A stretch of DNA of 64,000 bases from Curtobacterium citreum (GCF_006715175.1 NZ_VFMQ01000001.1:3472001-3536000); one strand, 5' to 3'. Counted from the stretch's first letter, positions 51,948 through 62,813 are shown. Numbers and translations: made by a program. The notes: generated by a model from the letters alone, not told the origin.

Positions 51948-52478
51948 CTAGCTCCCGGGCGGCGCCTCGGCGGCCGCGGCCGCCAGCTGTCCGCTGCGGT
52001 AGAAGGAGAACGCCTTCGCGACCTTCTCGGGAGCACCCGCGACGACGATGGTGTCACCGGGGAACACGACGAAGTCGGAGGAGGGCGCGGGGTTCGCGCT
52101 GTCACCGCGGACGACCGCGACGACGGTGAGGCCGATGAAGCCGGAGTCGTGCAGGTCGCCGAGGGGCTTGCCGGCGATCGCGTCGTCGTAGTCCACGCTG
52201 AACCAGTCGATGGACAGGCCGGGGATCTCGTCGAGCTTGTCGAGGCCCTCGGTGATGCGGGTGCCGCCGAGCAGTTCGGCGAGGGTGTGCGCCTCGTCCT
52301 CGCTCAGGCGCAGCGAGACCTTCTCGGACTTGTCCGCGCCGTCCGAGACGTCGGCGAACGAGATGAGGTCGGAGTGCCCCGACCGGTGCGTGATGACCCC
52401 GCACTTGCCACCGTCGTCGGTGTAGAAGCTGTGCAGCACGCCGACTCCGGGGAGTTTGACGCGATGGACGTCGACCAT
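51948..52478 (-). CDS. Regulatory subunit with TrkA-C domain (KhtT-like)
   Basis: A 176-residue soluble protein. The N-terminal part (MVDVHRVKLPGVGVLHSFYT) is as in KhtT, and the C-terminal half is a TrkA-C (RCK-C) ligand-binding domain (FVVFPGDTIVVAGAPEKVAK). It should gate the antiporter encoded directly downstream in response to a nucleotide or pH. GGGAG precedes the ATG at seven bases; a start 12 codons further upstream is less well supported. Confidence 0.9.
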   Translation of the reverse strand: MVDVHRVKLPGVGVLHSFYTDDGGKCGVITHRSGHSDLISFADVSDGADKSEKVSLRLSEDEAHTLAELLGGTRITEGLDKLDEIPGLSIDWFSVDYDDAIAGKPLGDLHDSGFIGLTVVAVVRGDSANPAPSSDFVVFPGDTIVVAGAPEKVAKAFSFYRSGQLAAAAAEAPPGS

Positions 52479-52551
52479 GATGGCTCCCTTGGTGAGTACC
52501 CCGATGATAACCACCGGCTGGTTCCCGGCATTCCGGCCGTAGGGTGCGGGG

Positions 52552-53058
52552 ATGGGGTGGACTCGGACGGCGTGGACGCGGGTGACGGCCGTTGGTGGGA
52601 TGGTGCTCGTGATCGGGTACGCGGCACTGCTCGCGGTGCACGCCCTGGTGCTCGATCCGCTCGCCGCCGTCCCGGGTCGGTCGCTCCGCTCGATCTACGC
52701 GGGCGTCGACGCGATCGGGCTCAGCACGACCCAGGACGTCGTGGGCGTGCTCGTGAGCGCGGGCACCGGGGTTGCGATGGCGGTCGGCGTCGCGGTCGTG
52801 GGGCTCCGGCAGCGCATGCCGCTCCCGGTCGTCGCGGTCTGCCACCTCGCGCTGCTCGCGTTCGGTGCAGCGGCCGTGTTCCAGAGCGGGTTCTTCCTCG
52901 GGATGGACGTCGCCGACGCGTTCGGGGTCTCCGGCGCGGTGCACGCGTGGTCCGGGCAGGTGCTCTTCACCGTCAGCCTGGTCGCGCTGGCGGGCATCCC
53001 GGTGGTGCTCGTCGCGACGGCGGTGCGGACCGCGCGCCGGTCGCGGACCGCAGGCTGA
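52552..53058 (+). CDS. Membrane protein of unknown function, 168 residues
   Basis: About four membrane spans with short loops; the C-terminus is basic. No family is recognised with confidence. TAGGGT lies six bases before the ATG, a leaderless arrangement. It is divergent from the khtT-like gene and convergent with glpD, with a strong palindrome between the ends. Confidence 0.75.
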   Translation: MGWTRTAWTRVTAVGGMVLVIGYAALLAVHALVLDPLAAVPGRSLRSIYAGVDAIGLSTTQDVVGVLVSAGTGVAMAVGVAVVGLRQRMPLPVVAVCHLALLAFGAAAVFQSGFFLGMDVADAFGVSGAVHAWSGQVLFTVSLVALAGIPVVLVATAVRTARRSRTAG

Positions 53059-53059
53059 C

Positions 53060-53107
53060 GACGGACGGGAGGCGCGTGGCGGGCCCGCCACGTGCCTCCC
53101 GTCCGTC
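53060..53107. terminator. 48-base GGAGGCACGG-family palindrome between convergent genes
   Basis: Two 24-base arms (GACGGACGGGAGGCGCGTGGCGGG and its complement) differ at one position that would still pair as G-U in RNA. It begins two bases after the membrane-protein gene and ends seven bases before the glpD stop. It is the longest member of the family and clearly placed as a bidirectional terminator. Confidence 0.8.
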
Positions 53108-53113
53108 TCGTGC

Positions 53114-55036
53114 TTACTTCGGTTCGCTCGTCTTCTCGCCGACGACCTGCTCGTCCGACGCCTTCGCGCCCTCGGCGCCGCTCGACCGGCCGCCGCCCAC
53201 GACCACGTCGTCCTCGTCGAACCCGAACGCGATGTCCGGCGCCTCGAGCCGCACGCGGTCCGCGGACTCGTCGTCGGGCTGCAGCTGCGACTCGCGCTCC
53301 GCGGCGACGCGCTTCAGGTAGTTCGCGACCTCGTTCTCGGTCGTCTCCTGGTCCCAACCGAGCACGTCGGCCATGAGCTTCGCCGCGACCGGGGCCGCCG
53401 ACTCGCCGCGGTCCCACGCCTCGATCGAGATGCGGGTGCGGCGGGCGAGGACGTCCTCCAGGTGCAGGGCACCCTCGTGCGAGGCCGCGTAGACCACCTC
53501 GGCGCCGATGTAGTCGTCGGCCTGGGGCAGCGGCTCGCCGAGGGACGGGTCTTGCTTCACGAGCGCCAGGACCTCGGTCGCGAGCGTGCCGTACCGGTTG
53601 AGCAGGTGCTCGATGCGGACCTTGTGCAGCCCGTACGACCGGGCGGTGCGGCCGCGGCGGTTCCAGGCCGCCGGGTAGCCCTCGGCACCGACGAGCGGGA
53701 TGTCCTCGGTCGTCGACGCCGGGATCTTGCCGTCCATCGCGGCGACGGCCTCGTCGATGGCGTCCTTGCCCATCACGCGGTAGGTCGTCCACTTGCCGCC
53801 GGCCACGACGACGAGCCCGGGGACGGTGTGCGCGACGACGTGCTCGCGGCTGAGCTGCGAGGTCTGGTCGGACTCCCCCGCCAGGAGCGGCCGGAGCCCG
53901 GCGTAGACGCCCTCGACGTCCTCGCGGGTGAGCGGGACCGCGAGCACCTTGTTGACGTGCTCGAGGATGTAGTCGATGTCCGCCGCGGTGGCAGCGGGGT
54001 GCGCCTTGTCGAGGTTCCAGTCGGTGTCCGTCGTGCCGACGAGCCAGTGCCGGCCCCACGGGATGACGAACAGCACGCTCTTCTCGGTGCGCAGGATCAT
54101 GCCGGTGTTCGACTGGAAGCGGTCCCGCGGGATCACCAGGTGCACACCCTTCGACGCCCGCACCTTGAACTGCCCGCGCGTACCGATCATCGCCTGGGTG
54201 TCGTCGGTCCAGACGCCCGTGGCGTTGACGACCTGCTTCGCCCGGATGTCGAACTTCTCGCCCGTCTGGATGTCGTGCGCGTGCGCCCCGACGACCCGCT
54301 CCCCGACCTTGATGAACCCCTCGATCCGGACCCGGCTGGCCGCGAGCGCCCCGTACGAGGCGGCGGTCCGGACGAGCGACGCGACGTAGCGGGCGTCGTC
54401 GACCTGCGCGTCGTAGTAGGTCATGCCGCCGATGAAGGCGTCCTTCTTCAGGCCGGGCATGTTCCGGAGGACCTGCTTGCGGCTGAGGTGCCGGTGGTGC
54501 GGGACCCCCGGGGGACGGCCGCCGGACCAGCTGAAGACGTCGTACATCGCCATGCCGATGCCGATGTAGAAGCGTTCCCACACGCGGTGGTTGAGCGGGT
54601 ACAGGAAGCGGACCGGCTTCACCAGGTGCGGGGCGATGCGCTGCAGGAGCAGGCCGCGCTCGATCAGGGCCTCGCGGACGAGCGCGAAGTTGAGTTGCTC
54701 GAGGTAGCGGATGCCACCGTGCACGAGCTTCGACGAGCGGCTCGACGTGCCGGATCCCCAGTCGCGGGCCTCGACGATCCCGACGCTCAGCCCGCGGGTC
54801 ACCGCGTCGAGCGCGCTACCGCCACCGACGATGCCGCCGCCGACGACCAGGACGTCGAGCTCCTTCGTCTTCAGCGCCTCGATCGTCGCCGCGCGTTCGT
54901 CCGGCCCGAGCTTCGCGGTCGGGTCGAACCCGACGCCGCCGCTCGACGGCACGCCCCGCCCGGGAGCGGCGTTCGTCCCGTCCGGTCCGGGGCCCGTGCT
55001 GGTGCCGGTGCTCGTGCTGGTGGGTGCCTTCGCCAT
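53114..55036 (-). CDS. glpD: Glycerol-3-phosphate dehydrogenase/oxidase
   Basis: A 640-residue FAD enzyme oxidising glycerol 3-phosphate to DHAP at the membrane. The dinucleotide motif VVGGGIVGGGSALDAVTRG is near 64-82, followed by SSRSSKLVHGGIRYLEQL. The C-terminal helical cap (LEDVLARRTRISIEAWDRG) is present. The first 50 residues are a Ser/Thr/Gly-rich extension not usual in the family, and the last 40 are acidic. GGAGG stands six bases before the ATG. It may use G3P from the GDPD. Confidence 0.93.
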   Translation of the reverse strand: MAKAPTSTSTGTSTGPGPDGTNAAPGRGVPSSGGVGFDPTAKLGPDERAATIEALKTKELDVLVVGGGIVGGGSALDAVTRGLSVGIVEARDWGSGTSSRSSKLVHGGIRYLEQLNFALVREALIERGLLLQRIAPHLVKPVRFLYPLNHRVWERFYIGIGMAMYDVFSWSGGRPPGVPHHRHLSRKQVLRNMPGLKKDAFIGGMTYYDAQVDDARYVASLVRTAASYGALAASRVRIEGFIKVGERVVGAHAHDIQTGEKFDIRAKQVVNATGVWTDDTQAMIGTRGQFKVRASKGVHLVIPRDRFQSNTGMILRTEKSVLFVIPWGRHWLVGTTDTDWNLDKAHPAATAADIDYILEHVNKVLAVPLTREDVEGVYAGLRPLLAGESDQTSQLSREHVVAHTVPGLVVVAGGKWTTYRVMGKDAIDEAVAAMDGKIPASTTEDIPLVGAEGYPAAWNRRGRTARSYGLHKVRIEHLLNRYGTLATEVLALVKQDPSLGEPLPQADDYIGAEVVYAASHEGALHLEDVLARRTRISIEAWDRGESAAPVAAKLMADVLGWDQETTENEVANYLKRVAAERESQLQPDDESADRVRLEAPDIAFGFDEDDVVVGGGRSSGAEGAKASDEQVVGEKTSEPK

Positions 55037-55152
55037 CGTCGCCTCCGTGCGGGTCCACGCCCGGAGCCGGCCTCCGCGCGCGTGCTGCGCCGGACCAGGC
55101 CCGGCACGGTCGGCGCCGGGACGTCACCCGTGCAGGGGCACGGGAACCGCCG

Positions 55153-56274
55153 TCACTGTCGGTGGTACGGCGCCACGACCACTTCTACTCGCTGGAACTC
55201 CTTGACGTCGGAGTATCCGGTGGTGGCCATCGACCGACGCAGGGCGCCGACCAGGTTGGCGCGGCCGTCCCACGACGGGGTCGGGCCGTTCAGGACGTTC
55301 TCGAGCGGGGCTATCTGGCCGACCTCGACCCGGCGGCCGCGGGGCAGCTCGGGGTGGTGCGCCTCGGCACCCCAGTGGAAGCCGCCGCCGGGGGCCTCGG
55401 TCGCGCGGGCCAGGGCGGTGCCGAGCATGACCGCGTCGGCGCCGACCGCGATGGCCTTGACGATGTCGCCGGCCGTGTCGAGGCCGCCGTCCGCGATGAC
55501 GTGCACGTACCGGCCGCCGGACTCGTCCATGTAGTCGCGACGGGCGCCGGCGACGTCCGCGACCGCGGTGGCCATCGGCGCGTGGATGCCGAGCGCCGCA
55601 CGGGTGGTCGACGCCGCACCGCCGCCGAAGCCGACGAGGACGCCCGCGGCGCCGGTGCGCATCAGGTGCAGCGCCGACGTGTACGTCGAGGCACCGCCGA
55701 CGATCACCGGGACGTCGAGCTCGTAGATGAACTTCTTGAGGTTGAGCGGCTCCTGGTTCTGGGAGACGTGCTCGGCGGAGACCGTGGTGCCGCGGATGAC
55801 GAACAGATCGACCCCGGCGTCGACGACGGTCTGCGAGAACTCCTGCGTGCGCTGCGGGCTGAGCGACCCGGCGACCGGGACCCCGGCGGCGCGGATCTCG
55901 GCCAGGCGCGCGGTGATCAGCTCGGCCTTGACCGGCTCCGAGTAGATCTCCTGCATGCGACGGGTGACGTTGCCGTCGGTGAGGGTCTTGATCTCCTCGT
56001 AGAACGGCGTCGGGTCCTCGTAGCGGGTCCAGAGACCCTCGAGGTCGAGCACGCCGAGGATCCCGAGCTTGCCCATCTGGATGACCGTCGCCGGCGAGGA
56101 CACGGAGTCCATCGGCGCGGACAGGATCGGCGACGCGAACGTGAACGCGTCGATCGACCACTGCACGCTCACGTCGTGCGGGTCGCGGGTGCGCCGCGAG
56201 GGGACCACCGCGATGTCGTCGAACGCGTACGCCCGATGGCCGCGCTTGCCTGCACCGATCTCGACTTCAGTCAC
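55153..56274 (-). CDS. guaB3: GuaB3 family IMP dehydrogenase-related protein
   Basis: A 373-residue TIM-barrel protein without CBS domains. It starts AYAFDDIAVVPSRRTRDP and contains SAPMDSVSSPATVIQMGKLG and HVIADGGLDTAGDIVKAIA. The loop that reads GPGSICTTR in IMP dehydrogenase reads GFGGGAASTTR here, so the catalytic Cys position is Ser222. Its reaction in actinobacteria is uncertain. The GTG has TAGGCT six bases upstream, overlapping the stop of the small gene before it (leaderless). Confidence 0.92.
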   Translation of the reverse strand: MTEVEIGAGKRGHRAYAFDDIAVVPSRRTRDPHDVSVQWSIDAFTFASPILSAPMDSVSSPATVIQMGKLGILGVLDLEGLWTRYEDPTPFYEEIKTLTDGNVTRRMQEIYSEPVKAELITARLAEIRAAGVPVAGSLSPQRTQEFSQTVVDAGVDLFVIRGTTVSAEHVSQNQEPLNLKKFIYELDVPVIVGGASTYTSALHLMRTGAAGVLVGFGGGAASTTRAALGIHAPMATAVADVAGARRDYMDESGGRYVHVIADGGLDTAGDIVKAIAVGADAVMLGTALARATEAPGGGFHWGAEAHHPELPRGRRVEVGQIAPLENVLNGPTPSWDGRANLVGALRRSMATTGYSDVKEFQRVEVVVAPYHRQ

Positions 56275-56283
56275 CGGGCAAGC

Positions 56284-56499
56284 CTAGCGGGCGGTCCCGT
56301 CCCGCGGGCGGGTGCGTCGGGCCCGCCGGTTCCGCAGCACCCGCAGGACGAGCCCGAGCAGGAGCGCGAGCACGACGAGCACGACGAGGAGCACCGCGGC
56401 GACCTTCACGAGCAGGGCGGCGCCGACGAAGAGCGCGGCGAAGACCACCCAGACGAGGGCGTCGAGCACGAGGGGGCCGGAGGTGCGCACCCGCGTCAC
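56284..56499 (-). CDS. Small membrane protein, 71 residues
   Basis: Two adjacent hydrophobic segments (from LVLDALVWVVFAALFVGAAL onward) followed by a basic Arg-rich tail. Unknown function. The GTG at 56499 is the likely start; another GTG two codons in is possible. No clear Shine-Dalgarno. It sits nine bases before guaB3 on the same strand. A half GGAGGCACGG repeat (TCGTGCCTCCAGGCC) lies about 25 bases upstream. Confidence 0.6.
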   Translation of the reverse strand: MTRVRTSGPLVLDALVWVVFAALFVGAALLVKVAAVLLVVLVVLALLLGLVLRVLRNRRARRTRPRDGTAR

Positions 56500-56680
56500 G
56501 CTAGCCGAGTGGCGGGGGCGGGTCGTGCCTCCAGGCCGGTTCCGCACCACGCGCCCGGCGGGACGGCGCGTGTGACCGGACCGGTTCGTGGAACGGGGCC
56601 GCGCGGCGCGACAGCAGCCAGCGCGACCCCGTCCGGGACGGGTACCACCCCCACAGCGGTACCCGTGTGTCGACGTGACG

Positions 56681-57487
56681 CTAGCGCGCCTCGTCGACGT
56701 CCTTGGCGAGCGTCCCCAGGTAGAGCTCGATGACCTTCGGGTCGTCGGCGAGCTCCCGCCCGGTGCCCGAGTACGCGTTCCGCCCCTGGTCGAGCACGTA
56801 CCCACGATCGCAGATCTGCAGACAGCGTCGCGCGTTCTGCTCGACCATGATGATCGACACCCCGGCCTTGTTGATCCTGCGGGTGCGGATGAAGGTCTCG
56901 TCCTGGCGCACCGGCGACAGTCCCGCGGAGGGCTCGTCGAGCAGCAGCACCTTCGGGTCCATCATCAGGGCCCGCGCCATCGCGACGGACTGCCGCTCAC
57001 CACCGGACAGGGACCCCGCCCGCTGCGTACGACGCTGGCCGAGGACGGGGAACAGGTCGTAGATGACCTCGAGCCGCTCCGCGAACTTCTTCGGGCGCAG
57101 GTACAGGCCCATCTGCAGGTTCTCCTCGATGGAGAGCGAGGGGAAGACGTTGTTCGTCTGGGGGACGAAGCCGACGCCGGCCTGCACGAGCTTGTTCGCC
57201 CGGAGGTTCGTGATGTCCTCGCCCTGCAGCGTGACCGATCCCTCGCGGATGGACACGAGACCGAACAGCGCCTTGAGGAGCGTCGACTTCCCGGCGCCGT
57301 TCGGGCCGATGATGCCGATGAGCTCGCCCGGGTAGCAGTCCAGGTCGCAGCCGTTCAGGATGTTCACCCCGGGCAGGTAGCCCGCGACGAGGTTCTTCGC
57401 GCTGAGGACCGGCTCGCGGTCCAGGGTGGCCACCGGAGACGGACCGGAGGCGCGGCTCGCGTCGGCTGCGTTCGTTGCGTCGGTCAT
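56681..57487 (-). CDS. livF: Branched-chain amino acid-type ABC ATPase LivF
   Basis: A 268-residue ATPase. Walker A GPNGAGKS, signature SGGERQ and Walker B LLLDEPSAGLSP are clear, with the LivF-type PQTNNVFPSLSIEENLQMGL. The first 25 residues are a variable tail. AGGAGG precedes the ATG, which overlaps the livG stop by four bases. It is the last gene of the liv operon. The gap 56500-56680 after it shows no strong terminator. Confidence 0.93.
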   Translation of the reverse strand: MTDATNAADASRASGPSPVATLDREPVLSAKNLVAGYLPGVNILNGCDLDCYPGELIGIIGPNGAGKSTLLKALFGLVSIREGSVTLQGEDITNLRANKLVQAGVGFVPQTNNVFPSLSIEENLQMGLYLRPKKFAERLEVIYDLFPVLGQRRTQRAGSLSGGERQSVAMARALMMDPKVLLLDEPSAGLSPVRQDETFIRTRRINKAGVSIIMVEQNARRCLQICDRGYVLDQGRNAYSGTGRELADDPKVIELYLGTLAKDVDEAR

Positions 57488-58371
57488 CGGGTCGCCTCCT
57501 GCTCGTCTTCTTCCTTGACCTCTTCGGCGAGTTCCTCGTAGGTCTCCTCGTTGAGGAGCGCGTCGTCGCCCAGGTCCGTGTCGTGGTGCGCACCGAGGTA
57601 CGCGTCGATCACCGCGCGGTCGTCCATCACGGTGTCGGCCGGCCCCTCGGCGACGACCTTGCCCTCGGCCATCACGACGACCCAGTCCGAGATGTGCCGG
57701 ACCATGTGCATGTCGTGCTCCACGAACAGCACGGTCATGCCGTCGTCGCGCAGGGACTTGATGTGCCCGAGCAGCGACTGGGTCAGCGCCGGGTTCACGC
57801 CGGCCATCGGCTCGTCGAGCATGATCATCGTCGGGTCGGACATCAGCGCCCGGGCCATCTCGAGCAGCTTCCGCTGGCCGCCGGAGAGGGACCCCGCGTA
57901 GTCGTCCTTCTTCTCGAGCAGCTTGAACCGGGCGAGCAGGTCCTCGGCCTTGGCGGTGATCTCCTGCTCGCGCTTCGACCAGAGCGGCTTGACGAGGGCG
58001 GCGAAGAAGTTCTCGCCGGGCTGGTCGCGGGCGCCGAGCAGCATGTTCTGCATGACGGTGAGGCGGCTCAGCGCCTTCGTCAGCTGGAACGTGCGGACCA
58101 TGCCCTTGTTCGCGATGTGGGTCGCGCTGGTCTTCTGCAGGGTCGCGCCGTCGAACGTCGTGCGGGCGCCGGGGCTCGGCTTGTCGAACCCGGTGAGCAG
58201 GTTGAAGAAGGTCGTCTTCCCGGCACCGTTCGGGCCGATCAGCGCCGTGATGGTGCCGCGCTGCACCTCGAGGTGGTCGACGTCGACCGCGGTCATGCCG
58301 CCGAAGTGGCGGGTGACCGTGTCGACCGTGAGGATCGGGTCGGTCTTGCTGTGGGCGTACGGCTCAGACAC
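57484..58371 (-). CDS. livG: Branched-chain amino acid-type ABC ATPase LivG
   Basis: A 295-residue ATPase with Walker A GPNGAGKT, signature LSGGQRK and Walker B MLDEPMAGVNP. It has the long LivG loop after Walker A (LTGFDKPSPGARTTFDG, VRTFQLTKALSRLTVMQNML). The last 30 residues are acidic (Glu-rich). GTG start, overlapping livM by eight bases. Urea or amide importers of this family look the same, so the substrate is not fixed. Confidence 0.93.
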   Translation of the reverse strand: MSEPYAHSKTDPILTVDTVTRHFGGMTAVDVDHLEVQRGTITALIGPNGAGKTTFFNLLTGFDKPSPGARTTFDGATLQKTSATHIANKGMVRTFQLTKALSRLTVMQNMLLGARDQPGENFFAALVKPLWSKREQEITAKAEDLLARFKLLEKKDDYAGSLSGGQRKLLEMARALMSDPTMIMLDEPMAGVNPALTQSLLGHIKSLRDDGMTVLFVEHDMHMVRHISDWVVVMAEGKVVAEGPADTVMDDRAVIDAYLGAHHDTDLGDDALLNEETYEELAEEVKEEDEQEATR

Positions 58372-59350
58372 TGAACGTCAGCTCCTTCTTGTTGCCGAGG
58401 AGTCCCTGTGGACGGAACACGATGAGGAGCATGAGCGCGACGCCGACGAGCACGTAGGAGAACTGTTCGGCCTGCTGGGCGTTCATGATCGAGTCGGGGA
58501 TGAAGTCCCCCGCGAGGGTCCGGATGAACAGGCGGACCACGAAGAAGAGCACGGCCCCGAGGACCGGACCGAAGACCGTCGCCGCACCGCCGAGGATGAG
58601 CGCCGTCCAGATGAAGAAGGTCATCGACCGACCCATCGCGTCCGGCTGCACCGAACTCGGCAGGACGTAGATGACCCCGGCGAGTGCACCGAGCGCGCCA
58701 CCGAACACGAGCGCCTGCATCTTGTACGAGTAGACGTTCTTGCCGAGGGAGCGGACGGCGTCCTCGTCCTCGCGGATGGCCTTCACGACACGGCCCCACG
58801 GGCTGCGCATGAGCAGGAACAGCACCAGGGTGAACAGGGCGACGAGGCCCCAGGCCGCGATGCGGATCCACCAGCCGTTGACGCCGTTGTTCGAGTACGT
58901 GAACCACAGGATGCTCGTGGTGCCGTCGGGCAGCGGGCTGAGCGCGTTGAACGGGTCGCGGTACGCCGAGCCGGCGATGCCGTTCGAGCCGCCGGTCGTG
59001 GTGGTCAGCAGGCTCGAGCGGCCGACCATGCGGATGATCTCGGCGCCGGAGATCGTCACGATCGCCAGGTAGTCGCCGCGCAACCGCAGGGTCGGGATGC
59101 CGAGGATCACCGCGAAGACGATCGCGACGGCGAGCGCCACCAGCACGGCGACGACGAAGGGCAGGCCGTTCGTGATCGAGATCGCGAAGCCGTAGGCGCC
59201 GAGCAGCAGGAACGCCGCCTGGCCCATGTTGATCAGGCCGGTGAGGCCGAAGTGCACGTTCAGGCCGATCGCGGCCAGGGCGAACGCCGCCGTGGTGGGG
59301 GCGAGGGCCTCCTGCGTCAGCGAGCTGAGCAGGTTCAGGATGTAGTCCAT
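58364..59350 (-). CDS. livM: Branched-chain amino acid-type ABC permease LivM
   Basis: A 328-residue permease with about ten spans. FGLTGLINMGQAAFLLLGAY and LRLRGDYLAIVTISGAEIIR are the LivM signature segments, with GRVVKAIREDEDAVRSLGKN as the coupling loop. It follows livH by 12 bases and overlaps livG. Confidence 0.93.
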   Translation of the reverse strand: MDYILNLLSSLTQEALAPTTAAFALAAIGLNVHFGLTGLINMGQAAFLLLGAYGFAISITNGLPFVVAVLVALAVAIVFAVILGIPTLRLRGDYLAIVTISGAEIIRMVGRSSLLTTTTGGSNGIAGSAYRDPFNALSPLPDGTTSILWFTYSNNGVNGWWIRIAAWGLVALFTLVLFLLMRSPWGRVVKAIREDEDAVRSLGKNVYSYKMQALVFGGALGALAGVIYVLPSSVQPDAMGRSMTFFIWTALILGGAATVFGPVLGAVLFFVVRLFIRTLAGDFIPDSIMNAQQAEQFSYVLVGVALMLLIVFRPQGLLGNKKELTFSV

Positions 59351-59362
59351 GTCGCAGCTCCC

Positions 59363-60853
59363 TTAGCCGATGCGCTCGGCGCGACCGAAGATGCCCTGCG
59401 GCCGGAACAGCAGGATGAGGATGAGGATGACGAGCGCCGTGGCGTACTTGAAGTCGCCGGGGAGCACGAGGTTGGTGAGCTCGACGACGACGCCGATGAT
59501 CATCGAGCCGACGAGGGCGCCGTACGCGGTGCCGAGGCCGCCGAGCGTGACCGACGCGAACATGAGCAGGAGCAGCTGGAGACCGGTCTGCCAGTTCACG
59601 CCGTTCAGCACGAGGCCGAGCATCACGCCGGACAGGCCCGCCAGACCGGCGGCGAGCGTCCACACGAACCGGATCACCCGGTCGACGTCGATGCCGGACG
59701 CCGCGGCGAGCGCCGGGTTGTCCGAGACCGCGCGGGTGGCCCGGCCGAAGCGGGTCTTCGCGAGGAAGAGTCCGGTGCCGACGAGCACGACGAGCGCGAT
59801 CGCCATCGCGACGTAGGACTGCACCGTCAGGGTGAGTCCGGCGAACGTGACCGTCTCCGGGTTGCCCTGCTGGATGCGGACCGTCGAGGCACCGAAGAAG
59901 TACTGGAACGCGTACTGGGCGGCGATCGACAGACCGATCGTCACGATCATGAGCTGCGTCAGGCTGATCCGCTTGCGGCGCAGTGGCTTCCAGATCGCGG
60001 CGTCCTGCAGGTAGCCGGTGGCCGCGCAGAGCAGCGTGACCACGATCCCGGTCACCCAGATGTTCCACCCGAGCTGGTTCGCGAAGACGTAGGCGAGCAG
60101 ACCGCCGAGGGTCACCTGCTCGCCGTGCGAGAAGCTCGACAGGCCGGTCGTGCCGTAGATCAGCGAGAGGCCGACGGACGCGAGGGCGATGAGCAGGCCG
60201 AGCCGGATGCCGGAGGCGAGCTGCTGCCAGGCCCGGGCGAACGTCAGGCTCGACGAGTCGGTGTCGGTCGTCGCGCCCTGCTGGTCGGAGAGCTGGAAGA
60301 TCTGCCCGACGTTGGCGTTCAGCGTGGCGTTGACCTTGCGGTCGGCGTCCTCGGCGTTCGTCAGGTACTGGCCCTTCGGCAGCGATCCCTGGTCGACGCT
60401 CACCGTGTACTGACCGGCCGTCGTGACGCTCACGGACCAGCGGCCGGTGTCGTCGGTGGACGCGGTCTGCGCGAAGCCGCCGGGGCCGGACACGTCGACG
60501 TCGATGCCCTTGGCGGGCTTCCGCTCGGAGTCGAGGATGGTGCCCCGGATGCAGCCGTTGGTGGGGCTCACGGTGCAGGGCCCGGTGCTGGCCGGGGCGC
60601 TCGCTGGGGCGCTGGCCGGGCTGCTGCTGCTGGCGGTGACGCTGCCGGCGGTGACGGTGCTGGCGGTGACGCTGCTGGTGCTGCTGGTGGTGCTCGTCGC
60701 CGCCTCCGCCGCGGGCGACACTGCCCAGTCGACGGCGAAGGTGGCGAGGAAGGCGAGGAAGAGCACGGCGGCGAGGACCAGGCGACTGCGACCTGGAGCC
60801 CCGCGGCGGAGCCGGCGCATGAGCGCTGACCCCGGGGGAGTGATGGAACCCAC
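59363..60853 (-). CDS. livH: LivH permease with an N-terminal signal and extracytoplasmic Ig-like domain
   Basis: A 496-residue protein, about 200 longer than normal LivH (about 290-300). Residues 22-46 form a signal or anchor span, 50-90 a Ser/Thr/Ala-rich linker, and 93-190 a carboxypeptidase-regulatory-like beta domain (CIRGTILDSERKPAKGIDVD, DTGRWSVSVTTAGQYTVSVD). The permease starts near 210 (GLSLIYGTTGLSSFSHGE). The frame is continuous. GAGAGG lies seven bases before the GTG; an ATG 11 codons in is also possible. No binding-protein gene is in the operon. Confidence 0.9.
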   Translation of the reverse strand: MGSITPPGSALMRRLRRGAPGRSRLVLAAVLFLAFLATFAVDWAVSPAAEAATSTTSSTSSVTASTVTAGSVTASSSSPASAPASAPASTGPCTVSPTNGCIRGTILDSERKPAKGIDVDVSGPGGFAQTASTDDTGRWSVSVTTAGQYTVSVDQGSLPKGQYLTNAEDADRKVNATLNANVGQIFQLSDQQGATTDTDSSSLTFARAWQQLASGIRLGLLIALASVGLSLIYGTTGLSSFSHGEQVTLGGLLAYVFANQLGWNIWVTGIVVTLLCAATGYLQDAAIWKPLRRKRISLTQLMIVTIGLSIAAQYAFQYFFGASTVRIQQGNPETVTFAGLTLTVQSYVAMAIALVVLVGTGLFLAKTRFGRATRAVSDNPALAAASGIDVDRVIRFVWTLAAGLAGLSGVMLGLVLNGVNWQTGLQLLLLMFASVTLGGLGTAYGALVGSMIIGVVVELTNLVLPGDFKYATALVILILILLFRPQGIFGRAERIG

Positions 60854-62709
<1,856 letters not shown>

Positions 62710-62747
62710 CCCCGGCCCGGCTCAACCCGGCTCGACCGCTTCTGCAC

Positions 62748-62813
62748 GAGACGCCCCCGAACGCGCGAGACGCCCCCGAATCCGGGGGCGTCTCGTCTGT
62801 TCGGGGGCGTCTC
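62748..62813. terminator. Nested double hairpin of GAGACGCCCCCG repeats after guaB
   Basis: Outer arms GAGACGCCCCCGAAC (62748-62762) and GTTCGGGGGCGTCTC (62799-62813) are 15-bp perfect complements. Inside, GAGACGCCCCCG (62767-62778) and CGGGGGCGTCTC (62783-62794) form a 12-bp stem with a 4-base loop. Either left copy can pair with either right copy. It lies 38 bases after guaB and should terminate it. Confidence 0.85.

Noticed and set aside
59363-60853. LivH extension as a mis-called start or frameshift
   Set aside because: The frame is continuous, the extension has a coherent signal, linker and beta domain, and the GTG has a good ribosome site. A downstream start would leave this coherent sequence unexplained.
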